A stretch of DNA of 19,693 nt, taken from JANNRR01 sp031401675. GTDB lineage: Bacteria > Pseudomonadota > Alphaproteobacteria > Rhodobacterales > Rhodobacteraceae. How positions within the stretch are numbered: position 1 is the stretch's first letter; every line of letters starts with the position of its first letter. Below the pieces are notes generated by a model. It was not told the DNA's origin, made no database searches, and saw only the letters and a program-made list of their open reading frames with translations. The DNA lies in NCBI GenBank assembly GCA_031401675.1, contig JANNRR010000157.1, forward strand, positions 1 to 19,693. The letters are read 5' to 3'. Below are positions 1 through 6,337 of this stretch, in pieces. The position numbers and the translations under genes are program-made.

Positions 1-171
1 ACTGTCATTGCCGCTGCCGATATTCGCCATGTCGGGCATGTTGGTTTGCAGGAGGCCGTAGACCTCGGCAATGGTGCCGCAGGCGACAGGCACCTGAACA
101 AGGTTGACATCGGCCTGGGCGGCATCAGGGCCGAACAGCAAGAAAACCATGGCGGCTGCGATCCGTGTCAT
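1..171 (-). CDS. Secreted protein of unknown function, 5' end only
   Basis: The first 57 codons of a minus-strand gene are present; the rest lies beyond the left edge. The ATG at 171 is preceded by a strong GGGAGG ribosome binding site. Residues 1–20 form a signal peptide (MTRIAAAMVFLLFGPDAAQA) with an Ala-Gln-Ala cleavage site, so the mature protein should start at Asp21 and be exported. The mature part holds one Cys in 'VACGTIAEVYGLL' and then a Met/Gly/Asn-rich stretch. I do not recognise the family. The gene is divergent from a LacI-type regulator, and the two share a 143-bp intergenic region with two operator-like sites, so it is a plausible target of that regulator. This is inferred from position only. 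Confidence 0.8.
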   Translation of the reverse strand, partial: MTRIAAAMVFLLFGPDAAQADVNLVQVPVACGTIAEVYGLLQTNMPDMANIGSGNDS

Positions 172-240
172 AGGAACCTCCCGATGGATTGAACCATTGC
201 GCAAATCATGTACTCTTGGATTGCGCTGGTACAGGTTTAC

Positions 241-255
241 TTGAACCGGTACAAA
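241..255. promoter_or_regulatory. LacI-family operator candidate 1
   Basis: The sequence TTGAACCGGTACAAA is a near-perfect palindrome: 12 of 14 positions of TTGAACCGGTACAA match its reverse complement, centred on ACCGGT. LacI/GalR regulators typically bind palindromes with a central CpG, as here. An identical copy lies at 295–309. This copy overlaps the proposed -35 of the regulator gene. A degenerate relative, TTGCGCTGGTACAGG (10 of 15 matches), lies at 221–235. Confidence 0.6.
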
Positions 256-269
256 TAGCAGAATATGCG
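241..269 (+). promoter_or_regulatory. Candidate sigma-70 promoter of the LacI-type gene
   Basis: TTGAAC (241–246), a 17-bp spacer and TATGCG (264–269). The -35 box lies inside operator 1. The expected transcript start near 276 would place operator 2 at about +20 to +34, an arrangement that suits autorepression. Found by eye; the -10 is a weak match. Confidence 0.35.
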
Positions 270-294
270 CGTCACACTGAAAGTCAAGCGAATT

Positions 295-309
295 TTGAAC
301 CGGTACAAA
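295..309. promoter_or_regulatory. LacI-family operator candidate 2
   Basis: An identical 15-bp copy of operator 1 (TTGAACCGGTACAAA), 54 bp downstream centre to centre, or about five helical turns. It ends 5 bp before the ATG at 315, so a bound repressor would cover the ribosome binding region of its own gene. Confidence 0.6.
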
Positions 310-314
310 GACGG

Positions 315-1394
315 ATGAGCCAGCCAGCAAGGCTTTCTGACGTGGCGGCGGCGGCGGGGGTTTCCAAAGCGACGGTTTCCAATGTCTTCAATTGGCCGGA
401 GCGGGTGCGCCCCGACCTGCGCAAGCGCGTCGAAGAGGCAGCGCGCCGTTTGGGTTATAGCGGAGCGGACCCCAGGGGCAGCTTGCTGAGCGGTGGCAAG
501 ACCAATGCGCTCGGCATTGTGCCGCCCGGCGCTTTCGGGATCGGCATCGCCTTCACCCATCCATACATGCGCGATTTCCTCGCCGGTGTAGCGGAGGTTT
601 GCGAAGCCTATGGCGCAGCGATGCATTTGGTGTCCGGGGTCGGTGACAAGAAAGCCCGAAGTATCCGCAACGCCCTGGTCGATGGCTTCATCTTCAACAG
701 CCTGGAGGAGGTCGGGCTGATCGAGCCAGTCCGGCGCCGAAGCCTGCCCTTCGTGGTGATGGACGCCGATGGCGGACCGCTGATCAACTCGGTGAGGATC
801 GATGACCGCGACGGCGCGCGGCAGGCAGCGCAACATCTGGTCGACCTTGGTCACCGCCGCTTTGCCATCCTGACGGTCCTGCGCCAAAGCGGCAGTCCGC
901 CGATCTTGCACCGGCCTGGCGGCGAAGGGCCGCGGCTAGATGTCGGCTATCCCATGGACTGGGAGCGGCTGTGCGGCATCGCCGAGGTTCTGGCCACCGT
1001 CGGGCTTTCGATCAATGACGTGCCGATCGTCGAGGTCTTTGGCGGTTCGGCCGATACGACGACCTTTGGCGGCGCGCTGGCAGGCGCGGCGCTGCTTTTT
1101 GACAACGCCCCCGAAGCGACGGCGGTGATCGCCCTAGGTGACACCCAGGACCTTGCGGTGCTGGCCGAAGCCAGACGCCGCAACATCGCGGTGCCGCGCG
1201 ATCTGTCGGTGGTTGGGTTTGACGATCCGCCGCAGCTTGCGCTCGCCGATCCGCCGCTGACCACAGTGGCCCAGCCCAGTATCGAAAAGGGCCGGGTTGC
1301 CGCCCGGATCATCTTTGAGGGCGGACCTGCGCGGCAGGTGGTCCTGCCAGTCACGCTGATGATCCGGAATTCGACTGCGCCACCGCGCCATTGA
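315..1394 (+). CDS. LacI/GalR-family transcriptional regulator
   Basis: A predicted DNA-binding repressor of 359 residues, the normal family length. Residues 7–26 form the LacI helix-turn-helix (LSDVAAAAGVSKATVSNVF), followed by the hinge region and 'ARRLGY' near residue 44. The rest is a periplasmic-binding-protein-like sensor domain with typical segments such as 'VDGFIFNSLEEVGL', 'FVVMDADGG', 'LVDLGHRRFAIL' and, near the end, 'DLSVVGFDDPPQLALADPPLTT'. The reading frame is open upstream to a TTG at 189, but that start would put both operators inside the coding region, and the family homology begins just after the ATG at 315. The SD before 315 is weak (AAAGACGG). The effector, probably a sugar or nucleoside, cannot be read from the sequence. 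Likely targets are itself, the divergent secreted-protein gene and perhaps the downstream permease. Confidence 0.93.
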   Translation: MSQPARLSDVAAAAGVSKATVSNVFNWPERVRPDLRKRVEEAARRLGYSGADPRGSLLSGGKTNALGIVPPGAFGIGIAFTHPYMRDFLAGVAEVCEAYGAAMHLVSGVGDKKARSIRNALVDGFIFNSLEEVGLIEPVRRRSLPFVVMDADGGPLINSVRIDDRDGARQAAQHLVDLGHRRFAILTVLRQSGSPPILHRPGGEGPRLDVGYPMDWERLCGIAEVLATVGLSINDVPIVEVFGGSADTTTFGGALAGAALLFDNAPEATAVIALGDTQDLAVLAEARRRNIAVPRDLSVVGFDDPPQLALADPPLTTVAQPSIEKGRVAARIIFEGGPARQVVLPVTLMIRNSTAPPRH

Positions 1395-1454
1395 ATGGTC
1401 AGAGCCGCTGGCGGGCTGGCTGACGCCGGCCCAAAGCGACAAGGGAGGTGTCGG

Positions 1455-2306
1455 ATGCGTCTGTTCCTGCTGGTTGCCCTGACCATGTGTGCCTTTGCCG
1501 CCAATTCGGTGCTGAACCGGCTGGCCTTGGCCGACCATGCCATCGGGCCGGCCAGCTTTGCCGCGATCCGGCTGGGGACCGGTGCCGTTGCGCTGGCCGG
1601 GCTGGTCTATGTCCGGCAAGGTCGGGCGCTGGCGGGTTTGGCTGGGCGGGGTCGAGGGGTCGGGGCGGCGTCGCTGGCGCTTTACATGCTGGGGTTCTCG
1701 TTTGCCTATCTCAGCCTGCCGGCAGGAACCGGTGCCCTTATCCTGTTCGGCGGGGTGCAGGTGACGATGTTTGCGGCGGCGCTTTTGCGCGGCGAGGCGG
1801 TGCCGGGGCTGCGTTGGCTGGGGGCGGGCGTGGCGTTTGCCGGACTGGTCTGGCTGTTGTGGCCGACCGGGGCCGGCGTGACCGATCCCTATGGTGCGGC
1901 ATTGATGGCAGCGGCGGCTTTCGGCTGGGGGGTCTATTCGCTGAACGGACGGCGGCCGGGCGAGCCGGTGGCGACAACGGCGGGGAATTTCATCGGGGCG
2001 CTGCCGGTTGCGCTGATCGTAGTGCTGGTCTTGCCGGATGTGGTGCGGCCGTCGGGGCCCGGGGTCTTGCTTGCGGTCTTTTCGGGTGCGGTGACATCGG
2101 GACTGGGCTACGCGCTTTGGTATGCCGTGCTGCCGCGCTTGCCCGCGACGCTGGCGGCGGTGGCGCAACTGTCGGTGCCGGTTCTGGCATTTGGCGGCGG
2201 GCTGGCGCTGTTGGGCGAGATGCCGTCGCTGCGGTTTGCGGTTGCCGTGGTGCTGGTGCTGGGCGGGGTCGGGGTGTCGCTGGTGCCGCCGCGAACCCGC
2301 GCTTGA
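1455..2306 (+). CDS. EamA/DMT-family permease
   Basis: A 283-residue inner-membrane protein with two tandem EamA-type halves, about ten hydrophobic helices in all. It starts directly in a first helix (MRLFLLVALTMCAFAANSVL) and includes 'RLGTGAVALAGLVY', 'ALMAAAAFGWGVYSLNGRR' and 'AVTSGLGYALWYAVLPRL', typical of drug/metabolite exporters of the RhaT/YdcZ/EamA superfamily. The substrate cannot be told from sequence. The ATG at 1455 is chosen because GGGAGG stands 6 nt upstream; an in-frame ATG at 1395 lacks an SD and would add 20 non-hydrophobic residues. It follows the LacI gene on the same strand by 60 bp and could be co-transcribed with it. A perfect CCATT-G-AATGG inverted repeat spans the regulator's stop codon (1388–1398). 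Confidence 0.88.
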   Translation: MRLFLLVALTMCAFAANSVLNRLALADHAIGPASFAAIRLGTGAVALAGLVYVRQGRALAGLAGRGRGVGAASLALYMLGFSFAYLSLPAGTGALILFGGVQVTMFAAALLRGEAVPGLRWLGAGVAFAGLVWLLWPTGAGVTDPYGAALMAAAAFGWGVYSLNGRRPGEPVATTAGNFIGALPVALIVVLVLPDVVRPSGPGVLLAVFSGAVTSGLGYALWYAVLPRLPATLAAVAQLSVPVLAFGGGLALLGEMPSLRFAVAVVLVLGGVGVSLVPPRTRA

Positions 2307-2338
2307 AACAGGATGAATTTTGTCGGAATCGTCTTCCT

Positions 2339-2372
2339 GCTTCGCTGAAGCCAGCGGGGGTTTTGCACCCCC
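2339..2372. terminator. Paired hairpins in the convergent permease/Nudix gap
   Basis: Two stem-loops lie back to back: GCTTC-GCT-GAAGC (2339–2351) and GGGGGT-TTTGC-ACCCCC (2356–2372 core). A second CCCCC run at 2376–2380 could compete for the G-run. There is no long T-tract, but the position after the permease, convergent with the Nudix gene, fits a transcription end. The GC-rich hairpin followed by GCAGGATATTTGCACC resembles an intergenic sequence I recall as recurrent in Rhodobacterales genomes; that comparison was not checked. Confidence 0.45.
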
Positions 2373-2470
2373 ACACCCCCGCAGGATATTTGCACCGATG
2401 TGAAGCGAAATTCGAATCAGATTGCGTGGAGCGGGTCTGGTGCGTTGGTTCCGTCAGACATCATCTCGAT

Positions 2471-2935
2471 TCAGGCCAAGATAGGCTCCAGCGGGTCATA
2501 GAGCAGGCCCTGGCCCCAGGCTGCGGCGGCCAGCAGGCCGGGTTTGTGGCGGAGCTGCGCAAGCTCTGCCCGGGTGACAAACCGGCGTTCGGTCACCACG
2601 CCCGCCGGGTCGCGCCAGTCGGGGTCGATTCGGCGAGGTTCGGCTCGGCCAGACTGCAGCGTCGCCCGAAAGAACAGATCGACCTGATGAAAGCCGGTGG
2701 CCGGATCGTGGAATTCGTTGACCAGTGCCGGGGCGCCGACTTCGATCACCAGCCCGGTTTCCTCCAGCACCTCGCGCTCCAGATTTTCGGGCAGCGAGGT
2801 GCCGGAATGGACGCCGCCGCCCGGCGCGCACCACAGGTCCGACAAGCCGCCGGGGTAGGCATTGACCAGCAACAGCCTGTCCTGATCCAGGATCAGGGCG
2901 CGGACGGCGAGGCGGGGGGAACGCGGGTCGGGCAT
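2471..2935 (-). CDS. Nudix hydrolase
   Basis: A 154-residue Nudix-fold protein, expected to hydrolyse a nucleoside diphosphate linked to another moiety with Mg2+. The fold opens with 'RLAVRALILDQDRLLLVNA', then 'WCAPGGGVHSG' and the catalytic helix 'LEREVLEETGL'. The REVxEExG core is intact, but the first conserved Glu of the Nudix box (G-x5-E-x7-REUxEExGU) is a Thr here (GGVHSGT). The metal-binding glutamates of REVLEE are kept, so activity is likely. The substrate is unknown. Its start lies only 29 bp from the divergent hydrolase gene, so at least one of the two promoters must overlap coding sequence. No clear SD precedes the ATG at 2935. Confidence 0.88.
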   Translation of the reverse strand: MPDPRSPRLAVRALILDQDRLLLVNAYPGGLSDLWCAPGGGVHSGTSLPENLEREVLEETGLVIEVGAPALVNEFHDPATGFHQVDLFFRATLQSGRAEPRRIDPDWRDPAGVVTERRFVTRAELAQLRHKPGLLAAAAWGQGLLYDPLEPILA

Positions 2936-2964
2936 GCTGCGGTCAATTCTGGAACGAGGGCGGG

Positions 2965-3747
2965 ATGAAGTCCATTGGCTCTTATGCTTTCGGGCCCGGC
3001 GGTGTAGCCTTTGGCATGGCCGATGAACTGCCAGACCAGCCTGATCCCGACCTTGTGCCCGCTGGCGACCTGGGGTCGGTCATTCTGCTGCACGGGCTGG
3101 GGCGGACCGGGGCCTCGCTTCGGCTCTTGCAGGCGGCGCTGGAGCGGACAGGGTTTTCGGTAGTCAATGTCGGCTATCCTTCGACCCGGGCGCCGATGGC
3201 GGAACTGGTCGAGACCCTGACGGTGCCGGTTGCGCGCTGCGGGCCGGGGCCGGTGCATTTCGTGACGCATTCGATGGGCGGTATTCTGGCGCGGCTTTGG
3301 TTGCAGACGCGGCGGCCCGCCCGGATCGGGCGCATGGTCATGCTGGCACCGCCCAATGGCGGCTCGGAACTGGTCGATGCCTTTGGCGACCTGTTGCCGT
3401 TCCGATGGCTGACCGGCCCGGCCGGGTTGCAGCTAGGCACCGGACCGGAGGCGGTGCCGGGCCAACTGGACGCCCCGGAATACCCGGTGGGAGTGATCGC
3501 CGGGTCGGTGTCGCTCAATCCGGTTTACGCGGCGGTGATCGGCGAGCCGAACGACGGGAAAGTGTCAGTGGCGCGGACCCGGTTGCCGGGAGCGGCCCAC
3601 ATCACGCTGCCGGTGACCCATACGTTCCTGATGAACAACCCCCTGGTGATCGCGCAGGTTCTGACGTTCCTGCAGACCGGCGCGTTCGAGCCGGACCTGA
3701 CGCTGGCCCAGGCCGTGGTGCGGCTTGGCCGCCTGGCGACGGCATGA
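2965..3747 (+). CDS. Alpha/beta-hydrolase, lipase/PGAP1-like
   Basis: A 260-residue alpha/beta-hydrolase, probably a lipase or esterase. 'VILLHGLGRTGAS' near residues 39–51 supplies the oxyanion-hole HG motif. The nucleophile elbow is 'THSMGG' with Ser103, followed by a substrate-pocket segment 'MLAPPNGGSELV'. The likely acid is Asp197 (PNDGKVSV) and the likely base His219 (VTHTFLM), in the correct order and spacing for this fold. The ATG at 2965 has a purine-rich stretch before it (GAGGGCGGG). An internal ATG at 3016 would drop 17 residues and has no SD. There is no clear signal peptide or membrane segment, so it is probably cytoplasmic. The natural substrate is not readable. It converges on purK; their 3' ends share a hairpin repeat. 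Confidence 0.87.
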   Translation: MKSIGSYAFGPGGVAFGMADELPDQPDPDLVPAGDLGSVILLHGLGRTGASLRLLQAALERTGFSVVNVGYPSTRAPMAELVETLTVPVARCGPGPVHFVTHSMGGILARLWLQTRRPARIGRMVMLAPPNGGSELVDAFGDLLPFRWLTGPAGLQLGTGPEAVPGQLDAPEYPVGVIAGSVSLNPVYAAVIGEPNDGKVSVARTRLPGAAHITLPVTHTFLMNNPLVIAQVLTFLQTGAFEPDLTLAQAVVRLGRLATA

Positions 3748-3814
3748 CGCGGCTTGGCTGCGTGAGGTCCTCGTCGCGGCTTGGCCGCTGGCGGGCCCCG
3801 ACGCGGCTCAGCCG
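3720..3814. repeat. Four-copy hairpin repeat at the convergent lipase/purK ends
   Basis: GCGGCTTGGC or a close variant starts at 3720, 3749, 3776 and 3803 (spacings 29, 27 and 27 bp). The first and third copies continue as GCGGCTTGGCCGC, a perfect 5-bp stem with a TTG loop. The second is GCGGCTTGGCTGC with one wobble pair, and the fourth is GGCT-C-AGCC. The first copy lies in the last codons of the hydrolase and the fourth overlaps the purK stop. A tandem set of short symmetric hairpins between convergent genes could act as a two-way transcription stop. No T-tract is present. Confidence 0.5.
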
Positions 3815-4902
3815 GTTGCGGGCCCGGTGATGCGGTTGACGTGGCCCATCTTGCGGCCCGGCCGGGCTTCGGTCTTGCCATAAAGGTGGATGGCGGTGCC
3901 GGATTCCGCAGCAAGCGCCGGGACACCGGAGATGTCGTCGCCGATCAGGTTCAGCATGGCCACATTGCTGTGGCGGGAGCCGTCGCCCAGCGGCCAGCCG
4001 GCGATGGCGCGGATGTGCTGTTCGAACTGGTCGACGGCGCAGCCATTCTGGGTCCAGTGGCCGGAGTTGTGGACGCGCGGGGCGATTTCGTTGACCACAA
4101 GGCCTTGCGGGGTAACGAACAGCTCCACCCCCAGCACCCCGACATAGTCGAGCGCATTCAGGATGCGGCCCGCCAGGATCACCGCGTCGGTCTGTTGGGT
4201 CCGCGACAGCCGGGCGGGCACGGTGGTGGTGTGCAGGATGCCGCCCCGGTGCACGTTCTCGCCCGGGTCGTAGCAGGTGACCTGACCGGACAGCCCGCGG
4301 GCGGCGATCACCGACACTTCGTGCGTGAACGGAACCAGCGCTTCGAGAATGGCCGGGGCGCCGTTCAGCGCGGCGAATGCCGGTGCCGCCTGATCGGGCG
4401 CTGTCAGCCGTTGCTGGCCCTTGCCGTCATAGCCGTAGCGCCGGGTCTTGAGAATCGCCGGGGTGCCGATCCGGATCAGGGCGGATTGCAGGTCGGCCAG
4501 CGTGTCAACCGGCGCATAGGCCGCCGTAGTCAAGCCCAGGAATTGCAGAAAGCCTTTCTCGATGACCCGGTCCTGGCTGGTTGCCAGCGACCGCCGGTTC
4601 GGCCGCAGCGGGCGCAGCCGTTCCAGGTGATCGAGGGCTGATGTGGGGATGTTTTCGAACTCGTAGGTGATCACATCGACAGCGGCGGCAAAGGCTTGCA
4701 GGGCGGCGGCGTCCTCGTAGGCAGCGGTGGTCAGGCGGGCGGCGACTTGGGCTGCGGGCGGATCGGCGGCAGGCTCGTAGACATGCACCCGGAAGCCAAG
4801 GCGGGCGGCGGCGACGGCCAGCATCCGCCCCAACTGGCCGCCGCCGAGAATGCCGATCTCCGCACCGATGGGCAAGGGCGCGTCCGGGCCGGGGTCAGTC
4901 AT
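3808..4902 (-). CDS. purK: N5-carboxyaminoimidazole ribonucleotide synthase
   Basis: PurK joins aminoimidazole ribonucleotide (AIR) with bicarbonate using ATP to make N5-CAIR in de novo purine synthesis, in the cytoplasm. The protein is 364 residues, normal for the family. It has the N-terminal 'GILGGGQLGRML' motif (about residues 17–28), 'VITYEFENIP' (78–86), the ATP-grasp segment 'LKTRRYGYDGKGQ' (151–163) and the metal-binding end 'NEIAPRVHNSGHWT' (271–284). The frame is open further upstream, but the ATG at 4902 overlaps the purE stop (TGA, 4897–4895) by 8 bp, fits translational coupling and gives the usual N-terminus. An upstream extension would run deep into purE. Its 3' end converges on the lipase gene. 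Confidence 0.96.
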   Translation of the reverse strand: MTDPGPDAPLPIGAEIGILGGGQLGRMLAVAAARLGFRVHVYEPAADPPAAQVAARLTTAAYEDAAALQAFAAAVDVITYEFENIPTSALDHLERLRPLRPNRRSLATSQDRVIEKGFLQFLGLTTAAYAPVDTLADLQSALIRIGTPAILKTRRYGYDGKGQQRLTAPDQAAPAFAALNGAPAILEALVPFTHEVSVIAARGLSGQVTCYDPGENVHRGGILHTTTVPARLSRTQQTDAVILAGRILNALDYVGVLGVELFVTPQGLVVNEIAPRVHNSGHWTQNGCAVDQFEQHIRAIAGWPLGDGSRHSNVAMLNLIGDDISGVPALAAESGTAIHLYGKTEARPGRKMGHVNRITGPATG

Positions 4903-5374
4903 CGCGCGGCACGTCGGGGATCGCTGCGGACAGGGCTGCGCGCCAGGCGTCGAGCCGGTCGGCAAGGCCGGGATCGGACAGGGCAAGGATCGCGGCGGCC
5001 ATCAGCGCGGCATTGGCGGCACCGCCGATGGCCATGGTGGCGACCGGGGTGCCGCGCGGCATCTGCAGGATGGAGTACAAGCTGTCGATGCCGCCGAGCG
5101 TCTTGGTCTGGATCGGGACCCCGATCACCGGCAGCCGGGTTTTAGAGGCCATCATGCCGGGCAGATGCGCCGCCCCGCCGGCCCCGGCGATGATCACGCG
5201 GAGCCCGCGCGCCACCGCCGTCCGGCCATAGTCCCAGAGCCGGTCGGGGGTGCGGTGGGCCGAGATGATCCTGGCCTCGTAAGCGATGCCCAATTCATCC
5301 AGCAGACCGGCGGCCGCGCGCATGGTCGGCCAGTCCGACTGGCTGCCCATGATGATGCCGACGGTGATGGTCAT
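4895..5374 (-). CDS. purE: N5-CAIR mutase (class I PurE)
   Basis: PurE converts N5-CAIR to CAIR, the step after PurK. At 159 residues it matches class I enzymes, which are usually octamers. Diagnostic motifs are 'GIIMGSQSDWPTM' (6–18), 'SAHRTPDR' (38–45, with the catalytic-type His40), 'AGAGGAAHLPGM' and 'GGIDSLYSILQMPRGTPVAT'. The ATG at 5374 follows a good SD (AAGGGGGCAAGGGC). It is the first gene of a purE–purK operon with its own promoter candidate just upstream. The neighbouring DUF3995 gene is divergent. Confidence 0.97.
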   Translation of the reverse strand: MTITVGIIMGSQSDWPTMRAAAGLLDELGIAYEARIISAHRTPDRLWDYGRTAVARGLRVIIAGAGGAAHLPGMMASKTRLPVIGVPIQTKTLGGIDSLYSILQMPRGTPVATMAIGGAANAALMAAAILALSDPGLADRLDAWRAALSAAIPDVPRDD

Positions 5375-5401
5375 GCCCTTGCCCCCTTGCAGCCGGCGCG
5401 C

Positions 5402-5429
5402 ACTATAGCGGCGGGTCGGGCGGGGGCAA
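5402..5429 (-). promoter_or_regulatory. Candidate promoter of purEK
   Basis: On the minus strand TTGCCC (5429–5424), a 16-bp spacer and TATAGT (5407–5402). The -10 is a good match to the sigma-70 consensus, and the expected start is about 20 nt before the purE ATG. No PurR-like palindrome was seen. Confidence 0.45.
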
Positions 5430-5481
5430 GGCGGTGCTGCGGTTGGTTGACGCCGGGCCGGGGACTGCCGCAGTGTGTGCC

Positions 5482-5889
5482 ATGGACCTGACCTCCGTCA
5501 TCCTGTCTGCGGTCTTGGCCGCTATTGCCGGGCTGCACGTCCTTTGGGGCTTCGGCCTCTGGGTCCCGATCCGCGACGAAGCGGCGCTGGCGCGTGCCGT
5601 CATCGGGTTTTCCGGAGCCAGGCGGATGCCGGGGGCGGTGCCCTGTGGTGTGGTCGCGGTGGTGCTGCTGACGGCGGCATGGTTGCCCTGGTGGCCGGAC
5701 GGGGCCGAGCGCACGCTTGGGCTGGCTGCCTTTGCCGGGGTCTTTCTGGCGCGGGGTGTGGCGGCCTATGTGCCGGCCTGGCGGCGGCTGACGCCGCAAG
5801 AGCCGTTTGCCACTTTGGACCGGCGCTGGTACGGGCCGCTGAGTCTGGCGTTGGGTGCCGGCTTGGCTGCCGTGTTGTGGGGTGGCTGA
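5482..5889 (+). CDS. DUF3995-type small membrane protein
   Basis: A 135-residue protein with about four hydrophobic helices: 'VILSAVLAAIAGLHVLWGFG' near the N-terminus, 'GVVAVVLLTAAWLPWW', 'LGLAAFAGVFLARGVAAY' and 'LSLALGAGLAAVLWGG' at the end. The pattern, including 'LHVLWGFG' and the late 'LDRRWYGPL', fits DUF3995 integral membrane proteins, whose function is unknown. I chose the ATG at 5482 because the first helix begins there. A GTG at 5434 would add 16 residues and has a purine-rich stretch upstream, so it cannot be excluded. It converges with the DUF465 gene, with a 16-bp gap. Confidence 0.75.
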   Translation: MDLTSVILSAVLAAIAGLHVLWGFGLWVPIRDEAALARAVIGFSGARRMPGAVPCGVVAVVLLTAAWLPWWPDGAERTLGLAAFAGVFLARGVAAYVPAWRRLTPQEPFATLDRRWYGPLSLALGAGLAAVLWGG

Positions 5890-5905
5890 GCGCGCGGTGT
5901 CGCCG

Positions 5906-6124
5906 TCAGGCGATGATATCCGGCAGCAACTGATCCTCGATCCGGGCGATCCGGTCCTTCAACCCCAGTTTCTGCTTTTTCAGCCGCCGCAGCGTCAACT
6001 GATCGGCCCGGCCGGAATGTTCCAGCGCATAGATCGCCTGATCAAGATCGCGATGCTCGCGCTTGAGGACTTCGAGATTGATGCGGAGCACTTCCTCCGA
6101 ATTCATCTCCATAGAAGCGTTCAT
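5906..6124 (-). CDS. YdcH-like DUF465 protein
   Basis: A 72-residue, highly charged helical protein with 'LRINLEVLKREHRDLDQAI' followed by 'LTLRRLKKQKLGLKDRIA', the two-helix pattern of the YdcH/DUF465 family (PF04325). It probably folds as an antiparallel helical hairpin. The function of the family is not established. Start choice is uncertain: ATG at 6124, 6112 or 6106 are all in frame and none has a strong SD. I use 6124, the longest within a plausible family N-terminus. Longer in-frame extensions upstream encode Cys/His-rich sequence that does not look like the family. Confidence 0.8.
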   Translation of the reverse strand: MNASMEMNSEEVLRINLEVLKREHRDLDQAIYALEHSGRADQLTLRRLKKQKLGLKDRIARIEDQLLPDIIA

Positions 6125-6176
6125 CGCAAGGCATTCATGGCAGGTCCTGACCGAGTCGGTGTGCAGACAGGCGGGA

Positions 6177-6205
6177 AATATAGCGGTCGGCAGCAAATGC
6201 GCAAA
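6177..6205 (-). promoter_or_regulatory. Possible promoter of the DUF465 gene
   Basis: On the minus strand TTTGCG (6205–6200), a 17-bp spacer and TATATT (6182–6177), about 50 bp before the chosen ATG. The -10 is good and the -35 poor. Confidence 0.3.
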
Positions 6206-6247
6206 GCCTGATGGGCAAAGTTTCCGGTTTGGTTGACGCCGGATGAC

Positions 6248-6275
6248 CTTGCAGGGGCGTTAACATCCACCATAT
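6248..6275 (+). promoter_or_regulatory. Possible RpoH-type promoter of hsp20
   Basis: CTTGCA (6248–6253), a 16-bp spacer and CCATAT (6270–6275). The CTTG and C-rich/AT boxes are what one expects for heat-shock sigma-32 (RpoH) promoters in alphaproteobacteria, and the downstream gene is a small heat-shock protein. The expected leader is about 55 nt. Confidence 0.4.
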
Positions 6276-6337
6276 CATGTTTTGGGCTGCCGCAAGGGGT
6301 CCAACATCGCAACGTCGCTTGATCAAGGGCTTGCCAA

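Noticed and set aside
189..314. Upstream TTG start for the LacI-type regulator
   Set aside because: It would put both operators and the promoter inside the coding sequence and add 42 residues before the family's normal N-terminus.
1448..2968. 506-codon plus-strand frame over the permease and Nudix genes
   Set aside because: Its composition (Cys/Arg/Gly-rich) and overlap with two recognisable genes mark it as a shadow frame.
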